The position numbers were made by a program, and so were the translations under genes. Shown here one piece after another: positions 5,888 to 6,390 of a stretch of 6,390 bases of DNA (positions are counted from its first letter, which is position 1; each line of letters starts with the position of its first letter). The notes beneath the pieces are model-generated. The model made no database searches. It worked only from the letters and a program-made list of their open reading frames with translations, and was not told where the DNA came from. This DNA is from Caldilineaceae bacterium. Lineage in GTDB: Bacteria; Chloroflexota; Anaerolineae; Caldilineales; Caldilineaceae. Location: the NCBI GenBank assembly GCA_024643705.1, contig JAHEML010000231.1:1-6390 (forward strand). The letters are read 5' to 3'.

Positions 5888-6390
5888 ATGCAAAGAATCC
5901 AACCGCAACCAACACCCCATCATTTTACCCCCAACCCCCAGCGTGAGCAACCGCTCGACGACAAAGAGTTCCGCGAACGAGTGAGCGTGATTGTGTGGGC
6001 TGTGATTGGGGCTACTGCCATCAGCTTATTGGTGCGTCTCCCCGCGACATTCGTCATGAGTTTCGAAGCGTTGGGGTCGCCCATCAGTTTTCAGATCAGC
6101 GATACAACCTTGATGGCGGCCTTTTTGGCGCTGTTGTCGGCCAGTGGGGCCGAAAGCGCCATCCGCACCCACCCACGCTTTCGCAACAGGGGCGGTTTTT
6201 GGGCCACTTGGAGCTATTGGGCGTTGCCCGCTGCTCTCTCCATCCTCGCTGTCATCCTGATCCCCCAACTTCCTTCAAGGTTGGCTCAGGCTGCTGGTCT
6301 GCTGGCGCATGGAACCGTGATGACCGTCGCCCTTTTTGGATTGTATGCCACGGTGGATCAAGGGGCATCCGGCTTTCGCAGGGGCCGTCT
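5888..6390 (+). CDS. Unrecognised multi-pass membrane protein, N-terminal part, cut by the window edge
   Basis: An open frame begins at the ATG at 5888 and runs without a stop to the right edge, giving at least 167 residues. I do not recognise the family. Residues 1-30 are polar, rich in Pro, Gln and His, and probably cytoplasmic. Hydrophobic segments lie at about 33-57 (SVIVWAVIGATAISLLV and following), 74-88, 108-127 (WALPAALSILAVILIP within it) and 134-154. Short basic linkers such as THPRFRNRGG (94-103) follow the second segment, and the visible part ends in a basic FRRGR. The hydrophobic and charged segments alternate as in a real membrane protein, and a near-consensus promoter sits immediately upstream, which supports this start. 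No Shine-Dalgarno site precedes the ATG. The gene is divergent from the CHAT gene with a 40-bp gap, so the two may share control; no functional link is shown. Confidence 0.75.
   Translation, partial: MQRIQPQPTPHHFTPNPQREQPLDDKEFRERVSVIVWAVIGATAISLLVRLPATFVMSFEALGSPISFQISDTTLMAAFLALLSASGAESAIRTHPRFRNRGGFWATWSYWALPAALSILAVILIPQLPSRLAQAAGLLAHGTVMTVALFGLYATVDQGASGFRRGR

Noticed and set aside
6026..6268. An 80-codon minus-strand open frame at the right end
   Set aside because: It is antisense to the plus-strand frame that begins at 5888. That frame has coherent membrane segments and a strong promoter, while this one is polar and low in complexity.

Overview
This 6.4 kb window is tightly packed bacterial DNA of fairly high GC. 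Four genes run leftward (minus strand) as one head-to-tail block, and one gene, cut by the right edge, runs rightward from a 40-bp divergent gap. No gene-free stretch exceeds 300 bases; the largest gap is 53 bp. I see no tRNA, rRNA, CRISPR array, transposon or convincing terminator. A CofD homologue identifies a coenzyme F420 producer. A separate nitroreductase-type gene overlapping cofD, a CHAT protease-like protein and a glycosidase/O-antigen-ligase fusion together suggest a Chloroflexota-type bacterium. This is an inference from gene content, not proof.

Reading in the direction of minus-strand transcription: (1) 5847-4369 encodes a 492-aa CHAT (caspase-like) protein with an apparent His239/Cys279 dyad. 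(2) Six bases later, in the same reading frame and separated by a single TAG, 4362-1705 encodes an 885-aa membrane protein. It has an N-terminal signal anchor, an extracellular clan GH-A-like barrel whose catalytic signature looks degraded, and a multi-pass O-antigen ligase/polymerase (Wzy/WaaL-like) domain. (3) 1651-1001 encodes a 216-aa FMN nitroreductase-family protein resembling the C-terminal domain of mycobacterial FbiB. (4) 1010-9 encodes CofD/FbiA, overlapping gene 3 by 10 bp. Genes 3 and 4 fit two steps of F420 biosynthesis: formation of (dehydro-)F420-0, then its reduction. A TGATG at the left edge may start a further overlapping gene.

On the plus strand, 5888 to the window end encodes at least 167 residues of an unrecognised membrane protein with about four hydrophobic segments. 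A near-consensus promoter (TTGACA, 18-nt spacer, TACAAT) sits so close to its ATG that the mRNA should be leaderless.

The F420 pair probably has its own promoter: a perfect extended -10 (TGG TATAAT) is embedded in the last codons of the glycan gene. A 13-codon upstream ORF and a 10-bp tandem repeat lie around the reductase start. Two separate 12-bp tandem repeats add acidic or charged residues to the reductase N-terminus and to a loop of the CHAT domain. The most unusual items are the glycosidase-ligase fusion with its damaged active site, its one-stop-codon junction with the CHAT gene, and the compact regulatory gaps.
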